DNA of 50,261 nucleotides from a bacterium (GTDB lineage Bacteria > Planctomycetota > UBA11346), in NCBI GenBank assembly GCA_020047915.1, contig JAIFND010000095.1:1-50261 (forward strand), written 5' to 3'. The notes below the pieces were generated by a model. That model was not told the DNA's origin, did no database searches, and worked only from the letters and a program-made list of their open reading frames with translations. Numbering within the stretch: position 1 is the stretch's first letter; the number at the start of each line of letters is the position of its first letter. The translations under genes were made by a program, and so were the position numbers. Shown piece by piece: positions 16,384-24,621 of the stretch.

Positions 16384-16487
16384 AGCTGGAGGCTGGAGGC
16401 TGGAGGCTGGAGGCCCGCAGGCGTAGCCGTGCGGATCGCCAGCGACCACCTCGGCAGCTTCCAGCTTCCAGCTTCCAGCTTCCAGCC
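16384..16487. repeat. Heptamer-armed inverted repeat, GGCTGGA type (copy 2)
   Basis: Left arm 16384-16413 (GGCTGGA units), right arm 16456-16487 (CTTCCAG units). The 42-bp loop starts with CCCGCAGGCG, giving the GCCCGCA junction motif shared with other unit types. It makes up nearly all of the nuoH-nuoI gap. Confidence 0.9.
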
Positions 16488-16499
16488 AGGGGCAATCCC

Positions 16500-17270
16500 A
16501 TGATCCTCGCCTGGGTCAACGGCATCTACGAAGGCGTCGATTCGTTCATTGGCGGCATGCGCCTCACCGCGCGCTTCCTGGTCGAGAACCTGCGCGGCCA
16601 GGGTGGCGCCACCGCCGTCACCCGCCAGTACCCGCAAGAGCCGGCCGTGGTGGTCGGCAATCGCGTGCGTGGCCACCTGTTCAACAAAGCCGAGATCTGC
16701 ATCGTCTGCCATGCCTGCGACAAGGCCTGCCCGGTCGATTGCTTCGTGATGGATGGCGAGCGCGACGAGAACAACAAGATGCGCGCCTCGCGCTTCGACA
16801 TCGATCTGTCGAAGTGCATCTACTGCGGCCTGTGCGTACGCGCCTGCCCGACCGACTCGCTGTCGATGACCACCGGCTTCGAGGTCGATCCGCACCAGGA
16901 CGCGGCGCGCTACCTCTTCCGCCGCTCGTCCGACCAGCTCGACAAGCATCTCGACGAACCGGATGTCGTGCGCATGGCCCGCCTCGCCAACCAGCCGCGT
17001 GAGGGCCTGGCGGCCGACGACCGCGCCTGGCTCGACGGCATCGTCAATCCGGCCGGCGAGCACCTCATCGGCATGTACGGCATGGGTTACTTCACGCCCG
17101 AGCAGAAGGCCAAGGCCGACGCCGAACGCGAGCGCAAGAAGAAGGAGAAGGAGGCTGCTGCCGCGGCAGCGAAGGCGGCCAAGGCCGCGCTGGAGAAGGC
17201 GGCCGCCGAGAAGGCCCTGGCCGAGAAGGAAGCCGCCGCTGCGGTCGCGAAGCCCGAGGCCGGCGCATGA
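16500..17270 (+). CDS. nuoI: NADH-quinone oxidoreductase subunit I (2x[4Fe-4S])
   Basis: NuoI carries clusters N6a and N6b in the connecting arm. The 256-residue product has two ferredoxin motifs, CIVCHACDKACPVDC and CIYCGLCVRACPTD, spaced as usual. The C-terminal 55 residues are an Ala/Lys/Glu-rich, probably helical tail (about residues 200-256), absent from most NuoI proteins. The start MILAWVNGIYEG at 16500 is preceded by GGGG about 7 nt upstream. The stop overlaps the nuoJ start as ATGA. In a complex without NuoEFG, this subunit and NuoB are the likely docking area for an alternative electron donor. Confidence 0.96.
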   Translation: MILAWVNGIYEGVDSFIGGMRLTARFLVENLRGQGGATAVTRQYPQEPAVVVGNRVRGHLFNKAEICIVCHACDKACPVDCFVMDGERDENNKMRASRFDIDLSKCIYCGLCVRACPTDSLSMTTGFEVDPHQDAARYLFRRSSDQLDKHLDEPDVVRMARLANQPREGLAADDRAWLDGIVNPAGEHLIGMYGMGYFTPEQKAKADAERERKKKEKEAAAAAAKAAKAALEKAAAEKALAEKEAAAAVAKPEAGA

Positions 17271-17797
17271 TCGAGAACCTCCTCTTCTGGACCTGCTGCC
17301 TGGTCACCGTCACCGGCGCGATCGGCGCGGCGACGATGCGCAACCTGTTCCATGCTGCGCTGATGCTCGGTCTGTGCCTGGCCGGTGTCGCCGGGCTCTA
17401 CCTGTTCCTGGAAGCCAGCTACCTAGCGTGCATCCAGGTCATCGTCTACATCGGCGGCATCCTCGTGCTGGTGCTCTTCGCCACCCTGTTCAGCAGCGAC
17501 ATCAAGGGCGCGGTGCAGCGCACGCCGCTGTGGCTGCGCCTCTCCGGCCTGGTCGGGGCCGGCCTCGCCGCGCTGGTCGCCGGTCGCCTGGCGCAGATCG
17601 CCATCGCGCATGCCGCCAACCTCGACCGCACACGGTCGCAACCCGGTCAACTGCCCGATGTCATCGACGGCACGCGCGCGATTGGCGACCTACTGGTCGG
17701 TCCCTGGCTGGTACCTTTCCTCGTCGCCGCGATGTTGCTGACTGCCGCCCTGGTCGGCGCGGTGGCCATCGTGACGCGCTACCGGAGGAAGCCGTGA
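17267..17797 (+). CDS. nuoJ: NADH-quinone oxidoreductase subunit J
   Basis: NuoJ (ND6) is a five-helix membrane subunit. The product has 176 residues. The family-typical third helix SYLACIQVIVYIGGILVLVLFATLF contains the pi-bulge segment VIVYIGGILVL. A polar loop before the last helix (near residues 115-145) is somewhat long. It starts in ATGA overlap with nuoI and ends in GTGA overlap with nuoK, so translation of nuoI-J-K is coupled. Confidence 0.95.
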   Translation: MIENLLFWTCCLVTVTGAIGAATMRNLFHAALMLGLCLAGVAGLYLFLEASYLACIQVIVYIGGILVLVLFATLFSSDIKGAVQRTPLWLRLSGLVGAGLAALVAGRLAQIAIAHAANLDRTRSQPGQLPDVIDGTRAIGDLLVGPWLVPFLVAAMLLTAALVGAVAIVTRYRRKP

Positions 17798-18120
17798 GCA
17801 TTCCCGGCCCCGATTCGCTCAGCGCCTACCTCGGCGTCGCCGCCGTGCTGTTCTCGGCCGGCGTGCTGGCGATGGCCACCAGGCGCAACGCCATCGGCGT
17901 GCTGCTCGGCCTCGAACTGATGCTCAACGCCGCGGCATTGCAGTTCGCCGCCTACGGCCGTTTCCGCGCCGACGGCCTCGACCCCCAGGGCCAGACCGCC
18001 GCCGTGTTCGTCATCGTCGTCGCCGCCGCCGAGGCAGCCGTCGCCCTCGCGCTGCTGTTTGCAGTGTACCGCACCAGCAAGGATGTGGATCTGGAGCAGA
18101 CCCGGGAGCTGCGGTCATGA
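17794..18120 (+). CDS. nuoK: NADH-quinone oxidoreductase subunit K
   Basis: NuoK (ND4L) is a three-helix subunit in the proton path. The product has 108 residues. Helix 2 carries IGVLLGLELMLNAA with the conserved Glu, and helix 3 carries the second Glu in VVAAAEAAVALALLF. The start is GTG at 17794, overlapping the nuoJ stop in GTGA. The stop at 18118-18120 is followed by a GGCTGGA hairpin element and then nuoL. Confidence 0.95.
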   Translation: MSIPGPDSLSAYLGVAAVLFSAGVLAMATRRNAIGVLLGLELMLNAAALQFAAYGRFRADGLDPQGQTAAVFVIVVAAAEAAVALALLFAVYRTSKDVDLEQTRELRS

Positions 18121-18133
18121 GGGGCATTGCCAG

Positions 18134-18221
18134 GGCTGGAAGCTGGAAGCTGGAAGCTGGAAGCCCGCAAGTCCAGCCGACGTACTCGGTGCCTCCAGCC
18201 TCCAGCCTCCAGCCTCCAGCC
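18134..18221. repeat. Heptamer-armed inverted repeat, GGCTGGA type (copy 3)
   Basis: The left arm (18134-18162) is AGCTGGA units. The right arm (18191-18221) is CCTCCAG units. The arms differ by A/G at one position per unit, giving G-T style mismatches. The loop of about 28 bp begins AGCCCGCAAG, again the GCCCGCA junction. It fills the nuoK-nuoL gap. Confidence 0.9.
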
Positions 18222-18240
18222 GCGTGGCCAAAGGCCACGC
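18222..18240 (+). promoter_or_regulatory. Hairpin overlapping the nuoL ribosome-binding region
   Basis: GCGTGGCC (18222-18229) and GGCCACGC (18233-18240) form a perfect 8-bp stem with an AAA loop, ending one base before the nuoL ATG. The only Shine-Dalgarno-like sequence, AAAGG (18230-18234), is split between loop and stem. Folded mRNA would mask it, unless ribosomes translating upstream keep it open. Confidence 0.6.
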
Positions 18241-18241
18241 C

Positions 18242-20290
18242 ATGATTCCCGCCTGGCTCTCCTCCGCGATCCTGCTCGCCCCGCTCGCCGCCGCCGTGCT
18301 GACGCTGCTGGTGCCGCGTTCGCGCCCTGCCCTGGCGCACGGCCTCGCCGCCGGCGTGATGGCCGGCTGCACCGCCCTGGCCGTATGGCTCGCCACGCTG
18401 ATCGTGCCGGGCGGCGTGGCCTATCAGGGACCGCACCTGCCGTGGCTCGATCTTGGCGGCCTGGTCCTGGGCGTCGGCACCTTCGTCGATCCGATGGGTG
18501 CGATCATGGCCGTGATTGTCGGCCTGCTCGCGACCCTGGTCCTGATCTACAACGCCTGGTACATGCACGATGACGAGCTGGCGGGTCGCTTCCCGTGGCA
18601 GTTCAGCCTCTTCGTCTTCGCCATGCTGACCGTCGTGCTGGCCGACAACCTGTTCATGTCCTTCGTCGGCTGGGAACTGGTCGGCCTGGGCAGCTATTTA
18701 TTGATCGGCTTCTGGTTCGCCAAGCCGGCGGTGAAGGACGACGCCTTCTACCAGCAGATGAAGGGAGCCGGGGCGCGCGGCATCCTCGAAGACCGCCTGA
18801 GCCCGGCCCACGCCCAGCTCAAGGCCTTCGTGATGAACCGGGTCGGCGACGCCGGCTTCCTCATCGGCATCGGCGCGCTGCTGGCGGCCGGTGTCGCCAG
18901 CGGCGTCCGCGAGCCGCTGACCTGGAGCAACCTCGCGCTGATCGCCCAGGGCGGCGCCCTGCCCGGCACCTTCCTGGGACTCAGCGGCAGCGAACTGCTG
19001 ACCCTGGCCTGCCTCGGCATCTTCTGCGGCGCGGTCGGCAAGAGCGCGCAGTTCCCGCTGCACACCTGGCTGCCGGACGCGATGCAGGGCCCGACCACCG
19101 CCTCGTCGATCATCCACGCCGCGACCATGGTGGCGGCCGGCGTCTTCCTGGTCGCGCGCTGCTACCCGCTGTTCACCCCCGACGCGCTAGCCGTGGTCGG
19201 CTGGATAGGTGGCATCACCTGCCTGCTGGCCGCCTCGATCGCCTGCGTGCAGTGGGATCTCAAGGCGGTGCTGGCCTACTCGACGGTCAGCCAGCTCGGC
19301 CTGATGTTCGTCGCCCTCGGCGCCGGTGCGGCGGCCGGCGGCCAGGCGGCCGGCATCGGCCACCTCTTCACCCACGCGCTGTTCAAGTGCCTGCTGTTCC
19401 TCTGCGCCGGCTCGGTCATCCACGCCTGCGCCGGGCATCAGGACCTGCACCGCATGGGCGGGCTGATGCGGCGCATGCCGATCACCGCCGCCTGCGCCGG
19501 GGTGGCGGTGCTGGCGATCATCGGCGCCCCCTTCTTCAGCGGCTTCTGGTCGAAGGACGCGGTGCTGGCCGCCGCCCTGCTGCACGGCCAGACCGCCGGC
19601 GGCGCGGCCTGGGGTCCCTTCCTGCTCGCCTGCGCCGGTTCGCTGCTGACCGCCGGCTACATGCTGCGCTGGTGGATCCGCATCTTCGCCGGTCACGAAC
19701 GCGACCACGCGGTGTGCCACCACGCGCACGATCCCGCCTGGTACGCCAGCGCCGTGCTGATCGTCCTGGCGCCCTTCACGGTCATGTTCGTGTGGAGCCC
19801 CTGGCTCGGCCACGCCCTCGGCGCGCCGCACTCTGAAGCGCACGCGCACGCCCACCATAGCGCCATGCTGGTGGCCAGCGGCCTGCTGTTGGTCGGTGGC
19901 GGATTCGCGGTGCTGGCCTTCTGGTGGAAGGATGCGATCGCCGCCGCCGCGGCCCGCGCCCTGCGCCCGCTGCACAATGCCTGCGGCGAACTGTGGGGCA
20001 TCGACCGGCTGTGGGATGTGCTGTTCACGCGCGGCCTCGGCGCCGGGCTGGCCCGGGTCAGCGCCGTCCTCGACCTCGGCACCCGCGACCGCCTCGCCAG
20101 CCTGGAAGGCGCCGCGCCATCCAAGCTCAGCGATGCGCTGTCCCTCGACGGGTTGATCGATGGCATCGGCCGCACCTGCCGCCAGATCGGCCTGAGCAGC
20201 GCCGCCTGGCATGACGGCCGCCTCGGCGCCTACATTGGCCTCGCGGCGGTCATTGGTGCGGCGATCCTGCTGCTGGGAGTGCTGCTATGA
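18242..20290 (+). CDS. nuoL: NADH-quinone oxidoreductase subunit L
   Basis: NuoL (ND5) is the distal antiporter-like proton-pumping subunit, with a long lateral helix. The product has 682 residues with 14 or more helices. Diagnostic stretches are FVGWELVGLGSYLLIGFWF, AQFPLHTWLPDAMQGPTTASS, HAATMVAAGVFLVAR and AYSTVSQLGLMFVALG. The Lys and His residues of the channel are retained in HLFTHALFKCLLFL. The start MIPAWLSSAILLAP at 18242 follows a perfect hairpin. A His-rich loop lies near residues 480-545. The stop is followed by a single-arm heptamer array before nuoM. Confidence 0.96.
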   Translation: MIPAWLSSAILLAPLAAAVLTLLVPRSRPALAHGLAAGVMAGCTALAVWLATLIVPGGVAYQGPHLPWLDLGGLVLGVGTFVDPMGAIMAVIVGLLATLVLIYNAWYMHDDELAGRFPWQFSLFVFAMLTVVLADNLFMSFVGWELVGLGSYLLIGFWFAKPAVKDDAFYQQMKGAGARGILEDRLSPAHAQLKAFVMNRVGDAGFLIGIGALLAAGVASGVREPLTWSNLALIAQGGALPGTFLGLSGSELLTLACLGIFCGAVGKSAQFPLHTWLPDAMQGPTTASSIIHAATMVAAGVFLVARCYPLFTPDALAVVGWIGGITCLLAASIACVQWDLKAVLAYSTVSQLGLMFVALGAGAAAGGQAAGIGHLFTHALFKCLLFLCAGSVIHACAGHQDLHRMGGLMRRMPITAACAGVAVLAIIGAPFFSGFWSKDAVLAAALLHGQTAGGAAWGPFLLACAGSLLTAGYMLRWWIRIFAGHERDHAVCHHAHDPAWYASAVLIVLAPFTVMFVWSPWLGHALGAPHSEAHAHAHHSAMLVASGLLLVGGGFAVLAFWWKDAIAAAAARALRPLHNACGELWGIDRLWDVLFTRGLGAGLARVSAVLDLGTRDRLASLEGAAPSKLSDALSLDGLIDGIGRTCRQIGLSSAAWHDGRLGAYIGLAAVIGAAILLLGVLL

Positions 20291-20323
20291 GGCTGGAAGC
20301 TGGAGGCTGGAGGCTGGAGGCTG
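20289..20323. repeat. Single-arm GGCTGGA heptamer array
   Basis: About five GGCTGGA/AGCTGGA units start on the nuoL stop codon and end 22 bp before nuoM. No facing arm is present. It is either a half element or a remnant after loss of the second arm. Confidence 0.85.
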
Positions 20324-20345
20324 CAATGCACCAGGAAGCGCAACC

Positions 20346-21965
20346 ATGATCGGTGCGTTGACCTGGAGTGTCGTCGCCCCGCTGGCCTGCGGCGCCCTGT
20401 GCCTGCTGCCTGGGCGCGCCGCGCGCTGGTTCGCGCTGTTCGGCGCACTGGTGCCGCTGGCCGTCGGACTGGCCGCACTGGGCGACTTCGCACGCCATCC
20501 CGGTGCCGACTTCCGCCTCGTCGAATCCTATCCGTGGGCGGCGTCGGTCGGTGCCGGCTGGACGGTGGGCGTCGATGGCATCGGCGCGGCGATGCTCGCC
20601 CTGTCCGGCCTGGTCGCCGCCATCGCCACGATCAGCGCCTGGAACGAGACACGCAACCCACGCGTCTATCACGCCCTGGTCATGCTGCTGCTGGCGGCGA
20701 TGAACGGCGTCTTCGTCACCCTCGATCTGCTGGTCTTCTACGTCTGCTGGGAGGTCATGCTGGTGCCGATGCTCGCCCTGATCGGCGTGTGGGGCGGCGA
20801 GCAGCGGCGCTACGCGGCGCTCAAATTCTTCGTCTACACCCTGGCCGGCAGCGTGCTGATGCTCGCCATGCTGATCATGCTGTGGAACCGCACGCCGGCC
20901 GGCGGCCGCACCGTGGCGGTGCAGGCGATCGAGATCCAGGCCCACAGCCACGACGGCGGCGCGACGTTGCACGGCCTGCCGGTCGAGCGTTTCAGCGACG
21001 GCAGCGTCAGCGTCACCGTGCCGCGCGGCTTCGATCTGCGGCATCTGCAACTGCAGTGGCGCACCTGGGAGGGCGAACGCGTGCTCGGCATGTCGCTGGC
21101 CGCCTTCGGCTTCCTCGCCGTGCTGCTGGCGGCGCTGGTCAAGGTGCCGGCGGTGCCGCTGCACACCTGGCTGCCGCACGCGCATGTGCAGGCGCCGACC
21201 GCGATCAGCGTGCTGCTGGCAGGCATCCTGCTGAAACTCGGCGTCTATGCCCTCTACCGCCTGGCCTGGCCCCTGTTCCCGGCCCAGGCCCTGCACTGGG
21301 GCTGGCTGATCGGCGTGATCGGCGTGATCGGCATCCTGTGGGGCGCGTGGGTCGCCCTCGGCCAGCGCGACCTCAAGCGCCTGGTCGCCTATTCGTCGGT
21401 CAGCCACATGGGCTTCTGCCTGCTTGGCCTGGCCGGCCTGACCGCCGCCGGAGCCACCGGCGGCATGGTCCAGGCGGTCACGCACGGGCTCGGCTCGTCG
21501 CTGCTCTTCCTGTTGGTCGGCGTGATCTACGACCGCGCCCACCACCGCAATGTCGATGGCTTCGGCGGCCTCGCCACGCCAATGCCGCGCTATGCCTGGA
21601 TCCTGCTCATCGCCGCCCTGGCCGGCGCCGGCCTGCCCGGCCTGGCCGGCTTCGTCGGCGAGGCGATGGCTCTGTTCGGCAGCTTCACCGCCGGCGGCCC
21701 CTTCCCGTGGCTGGGCGCCCTGGCTGCGCTGTCGGTCATCCTTTCGGCCGCCTACATGCTGTGGACGGTCAAGCGTGTCGCCTACGGCCCCCTCGCCCAC
21801 CCCGAGCACGCCGCCTACACCGATCTCGACGCGCGTGAACTGGCCGCCACCGTGCCGCTGGTCGTGCTGATCATCGTGGTCGGCGTGTGGCCGGCCCCGT
21901 TGGTCGATGCGCTGCGCCCGGCCTGTGAAAACCTCGTCGCGCATGTCAGGAGCGCCCTGCCATGA
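20346..21965 (+). CDS. nuoM: NADH-quinone oxidoreductase subunit M
   Basis: NuoM (ND4) is the middle antiporter-like subunit. The product has 539 residues. Typical segments are FYVCWEVMLVPMLALIGVWGG with the key Glu, VPAVPLHTWLPHAHVQAPTA, and AYSSVSHMGFCLLGLAG. An unusual hydrophilic stretch of about 65 residues (near 185-250, including IEIQAHSHDGGATLHG) interrupts the usual helix 6/7 region. It is larger than in E. coli. The start at 20346 lies after a one-arm heptamer array. The stop overlaps nuoN as ATGA. Confidence 0.96.
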   Translation: MIGALTWSVVAPLACGALCLLPGRAARWFALFGALVPLAVGLAALGDFARHPGADFRLVESYPWAASVGAGWTVGVDGIGAAMLALSGLVAAIATISAWNETRNPRVYHALVMLLLAAMNGVFVTLDLLVFYVCWEVMLVPMLALIGVWGGEQRRYAALKFFVYTLAGSVLMLAMLIMLWNRTPAGGRTVAVQAIEIQAHSHDGGATLHGLPVERFSDGSVSVTVPRGFDLRHLQLQWRTWEGERVLGMSLAAFGFLAVLLAALVKVPAVPLHTWLPHAHVQAPTAISVLLAGILLKLGVYALYRLAWPLFPAQALHWGWLIGVIGVIGILWGAWVALGQRDLKRLVAYSSVSHMGFCLLGLAGLTAAGATGGMVQAVTHGLGSSLLFLLVGVIYDRAHHRNVDGFGGLATPMPRYAWILLIAALAGAGLPGLAGFVGEAMALFGSFTAGGPFPWLGALAALSVILSAAYMLWTVKRVAYGPLAHPEHAAYTDLDARELAATVPLVVLIIVVGVWPAPLVDALRPACENLVAHVRSALP

Positions 21966-23404
21966 CTGGGGAATTGAGCCACCTCCTGCCCGAGGCCACC
22001 CTCGCCGTCGGCGTTCTGCTGGTGCTGGTCGCCGACATGCTGCTGCCCGCCGGGCGCAAGGCGTCGGCCGGATTGCTCGGCGTCGTCGTGTGCTTCGGCG
22101 CCCTGCTGGCTGCTGCGGTCAGCCAGCGCGGCAGCGTCTCGGACATGCTCGCCCTCGACGCGCTGGCGCAGTTGGCGCGGCCCGGCGTACTGCTCGCAAC
22201 CATCCTGGTGCTGGTCGCCGGACGCGCCGCTGATGGGCGCGACGATGGCCATGCCGCGTGGGTCGCGCTCATGCTGGCGCTCGCCCTCGGGGCGCTGGTC
22301 ACCGCCGGCTCGACCAATCTGGTCTCCTTGTATCTCGGCCTCGAAGTGATGTCCCTGGCCGGCTACGCCCTGGCCGGCTGGAAGGCCGGCGACCGGCGCA
22401 GCGCCGAGGCGGGCATGAAGTATGTCCTGTTCGGTGGCGCCGCCTCGGGTCTGATGCTGTTCGGCATGAGCCATATCTACGGCCTCACCGGCCATCTCGA
22501 TTTCGCCGGCATCGGTGCGGCCTTGGCCACCGACATGCCGCTGCCGGTACTCGCCGCCCTGATCCTCGCCGGGGCCGGCATCGCCTACAAGCTGGCCATC
22601 GTCCCCTTCCACTTCTACGCCCCTGATGTGTACCAGGGTGCGCCCGCCCTCGCCGTCGCGGCGCTGGGTACCATCCCCAAGATCGCCGCCGTCGCCGTGC
22701 TGGTGCGCGCCATCTCGCTGACCGTGCCAGACACCCTGGTACCGCCAACCGCCTTCGGTCTCGCCCTGGCTCTCGCCGCCATCGCCAGCCTGCTGGTCTC
22801 GGCCTTCACCGCCGTCGCCTCGCGCGATGCCAAGCGCATCGTCGCCTTCAGCGCCATCGGCCATGCCGGCACCGTCATCCTCGCCCTCGCCTGCATGCCG
22901 GGCATCATGCCGGTGGCAGCAGCGGCGTTCTACCTCGCCGCCTACACGGTGGCCAACATCGGCGCCCTGGTCTGCCTGGCGGTGTTCGAGCGCGAGCGCG
23001 GCTCGGCCGCCCTCGACGCGCTGCCCGGCGCGATGCGCCAGCGCCCCTGGCTGACCGCCGCGTTGTGCCTGTTCCTGTTCTCGCTGGCAGGCATCCCCCC
23101 CCTGGCCGGCTTCCTCGCCAAGTGGGGCGTCCTGCGCGAGGCGCTGCGCGTCGGCCTGGGCGAGGCCGGGCGCGAGCACATGACCGTCGCCGCCCTCATC
23201 CTGCTGGCGAGCACGGCGGTGTCGGCGTGGTCCTACCTGCTGATCGTGCGGGCCGCGGTACTGCAGCCCGCCCCCGAGCAGCCGCGCGCTGCCCGCCTGG
23301 CTCCCGGACTGGTGGCGGTGGTGCTGGTCTGCGCCATCGCCAGCGTCGGCCTCGGCCTGTGGCTCGACGGCTTCGCCTCGATCGCGCGCGCGCTCGGAGG
23401 CTGA
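21962..23404 (+). CDS. nuoN: NADH-quinone oxidoreductase subunit N
   Basis: NuoN (ND2) is the proximal antiporter-like subunit. The product has 480 residues and 13-14 helices. Family motifs are LYLGLEVMSLAGYALAGW with its Glu, YKLAIVPFHFYAPDVYQGAP, and AKRIVAFSAIGHAG. It starts in ATGA overlap with nuoM and is the last gene of the operon. No clear terminator follows. The next 11 bp lead into the start of a decayed gene. Confidence 0.96.
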   Translation: MTGELSHLLPEATLAVGVLLVLVADMLLPAGRKASAGLLGVVVCFGALLAAAVSQRGSVSDMLALDALAQLARPGVLLATILVLVAGRAADGRDDGHAAWVALMLALALGALVTAGSTNLVSLYLGLEVMSLAGYALAGWKAGDRRSAEAGMKYVLFGGAASGLMLFGMSHIYGLTGHLDFAGIGAALATDMPLPVLAALILAGAGIAYKLAIVPFHFYAPDVYQGAPALAVAALGTIPKIAAVAVLVRAISLTVPDTLVPPTAFGLALALAAIASLLVSAFTAVASRDAKRIVAFSAIGHAGTVILALACMPGIMPVAAAAFYLAAYTVANIGALVCLAVFERERGSAALDALPGAMRQRPWLTAALCLFLFSLAGIPPLAGFLAKWGVLREALRVGLGEAGREHMTVAALILLASTAVSAWSYLLIVRAAVLQPAPEQPRAARLAPGLVAVVLVCAIASVGLGLWLDGFASIARALGG

Positions 23405-23415
23405 CATGGTCCGCC

Positions 23416-24158
23416 ATGCTCGCCTGCGTGCTCGGCCTTGGCGCAGAGGAACTCAGTCCTGGGGCGCATAACTGCGAAACCGCACCGCAACTGACCTGGG
23501 ATGTCTATATCCCGAAGGCCTACGCCGAACGGCCTCAGGAGAAATTCCCCGCCCTGTAGATCAGCAACGCTGGCTGCAATCCAGGATTCTGGGGGTTCGA
23601 GAACTTTGCTGAACGGCAGGGTGTCCTGATCATCGGCATCAACGATTCGAAGAATGACGACTGGGCCCCGATGGCATGCCGCGCGACGATCAGGTCGCCA
23701 TGCTTGACTGGATGCTGGAATACCAGCGTTATGGCCACCCCAAGATGAACGCCGAAGAAGCCAAGGCAGCGCAGGACGGCCTGGTCGAACGCGTGGCCAA
23801 GATCACCGCCCTGGAATCCATCGCCGAGCGCGCCGCCCAAGCCGACGCCCTGCTGCAGTCGCCGGTGGTCGCCAAAGGCAAGCAGGGCGCCGAACTGTCC
23901 CTCCTGTGGTGCGTCGCCGCCATCGCCCTGGCTGATGCGGAAGCGGATCTGGCGCAGCGCTACCGCCGGCTGGAGACGGTTGCTGGCAGTGAACGCCTGA
24001 CCGCCCTGCCCGCCCCCGAGGCCAAGGCCGGTCGTACCAAGGGCAAGCTGCAGGACGTCCTGACCGCCTACCAGACCATCCTCAAGCGCTGGCCAGACGC
24101 CCTGGCCGCGAAAGACGCCGAAGCCGGCCTCGCCCGCGTCAAAGCGTTGCTGCAGTAA
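23416..24158 (+). pseudogene. Decayed gene, possibly a secreted hydrolase-like protein
   Basis: The frame starts MLACVLGLGAEELSPGAHN, continues LTWDVYIPKAYAER and stops at TAG (23557-23559). The same frame then continues with clearly protein-like sequence (ISNAGCNPGFWGFENFAERQ and GVLIIGINDSKNDDWAPM). It shifts near 23670, and the rest (from 23676 or slightly later; DDQVAMLDWMLEYQRYGHPK to the end at 24158) is in another frame. The first part resembles the start of alpha/beta-hydrolase-type secreted proteins. The C-terminal part is helical and charged, of unknown family. One nonsense codon and one shift with probable internal loss indicate decay. The C-terminal open frame alone (160 codons) might still be predicted as a gene. 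Confidence 0.7.
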
Positions 24159-24164
24159 AAGGGT

Positions 24165-24181
24165 CCAGGGCAAAGCCCTGG
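24165..24181 (+). terminator. Hairpin after the decayed gene
   Basis: CCAGGGC (24165-24171), loop AAA, GCCCTGG (24175-24181): a perfect 7-bp stem 7 nt after the stop at 24158. No T-run follows, so it may be a Rho-type or mRNA-stability hairpin. It has the same AAA triloop as the hairpin before nuoL. Confidence 0.45.
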
Positions 24182-24206
24182 CCGCAGCCGCAGGCGAGGA
24201 TCGGCC

Positions 24207-24336
24207 GCCGAGCAGCGGTGGCGGCATATAATCGGCGCAGCCGATGCCGCCACGGTTTCGGAGCGAAGCGAGGAAACCGAGCTGCGACAAAGGCCGGGGG
24301 GCAGGCCGCAAGGCCGTGGGGGTGAAACCCCCAAGC
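24207..24336 (+). repeat. Multi-hairpin dispersed element, copy 1
   Basis: Hairpin A is GTGGCGGC (24218-24225) with GCCGCCAC (24246-24253), a 5-nt bulge ATATA, inner stem ATCGGC/GCCGAT and loop GCA. Hairpin B is CGGTTTC (24253-24259) with GAAACCG (24273-24279). Hairpin C is GGGGG-TGAAA-CCCCC (24318-24332). The same order, loops and joining sequences (GCCGAGCAG, CTGCGACAAAG) recur at 29143-29380, with paired substitutions in stems B and C. It lies between the decayed gene and a minus-strand gene. No coding potential is seen. Confidence 0.8.
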
Positions 24337-24339
24337 AAA

Positions 24340-24552
24340 TCAGCCCTCAGCGGCGTGCGCTATACGGCGCAGCATGTCGCGCACATGCACCTCGATGGTC
24401 GCCAGCTTCTCAGCGTCGTACTCGTCGCTTTTCAGCACGTACTGGATCTCGACGAGTGACTCGGCGAGGAACACCAGCATCTCGTCCTCGCACTTCTGGG
24501 CGCGCTGGTGACGGGCGATCAGTTCGGTGACGGCGTCGATCGGGCTGCTCAT
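24340..24552 (-). CDS. Small conserved-looking protein of unknown function
   Basis: The 70-residue product starts MSSPIDAVTELIARHQRAQ. A longer in-frame start at 24588 is possible. It is predicted almost entirely helical and acidic, with heptad-like spacing over residues 5-65 and no signal peptide or membrane helix. I do not recognise the family. It lies 69 bp downstream of, and on the same strand as, the FHA-GAF-PP2C phosphatase. It could be cotranscribed and act as a small partner, which is context only. Its stop is 4 bp from the multi-hairpin element. Confidence 0.6.
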   Translation of the reverse strand: MSSPIDAVTELIARHQRAQKCEDEMLVFLAESLVEIQYVLKSDEYDAEKLATIEVHVRDMLRRIAHAAEG

Positions 24553-24621
24553 CGCGTAGCATTCCATCATCCGGGAACGCCGTGGCAATGAAGTCCTGCT
24601 AGCCTGGTAGCAGGTTGGGGT

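Noticed and set aside
24227-24232. Perfect TATAAT box as a promoter
   Set aside because: It falls in the bulge of hairpin A, has no -35 box at the right distance, and reads TACAAT in the second copy.
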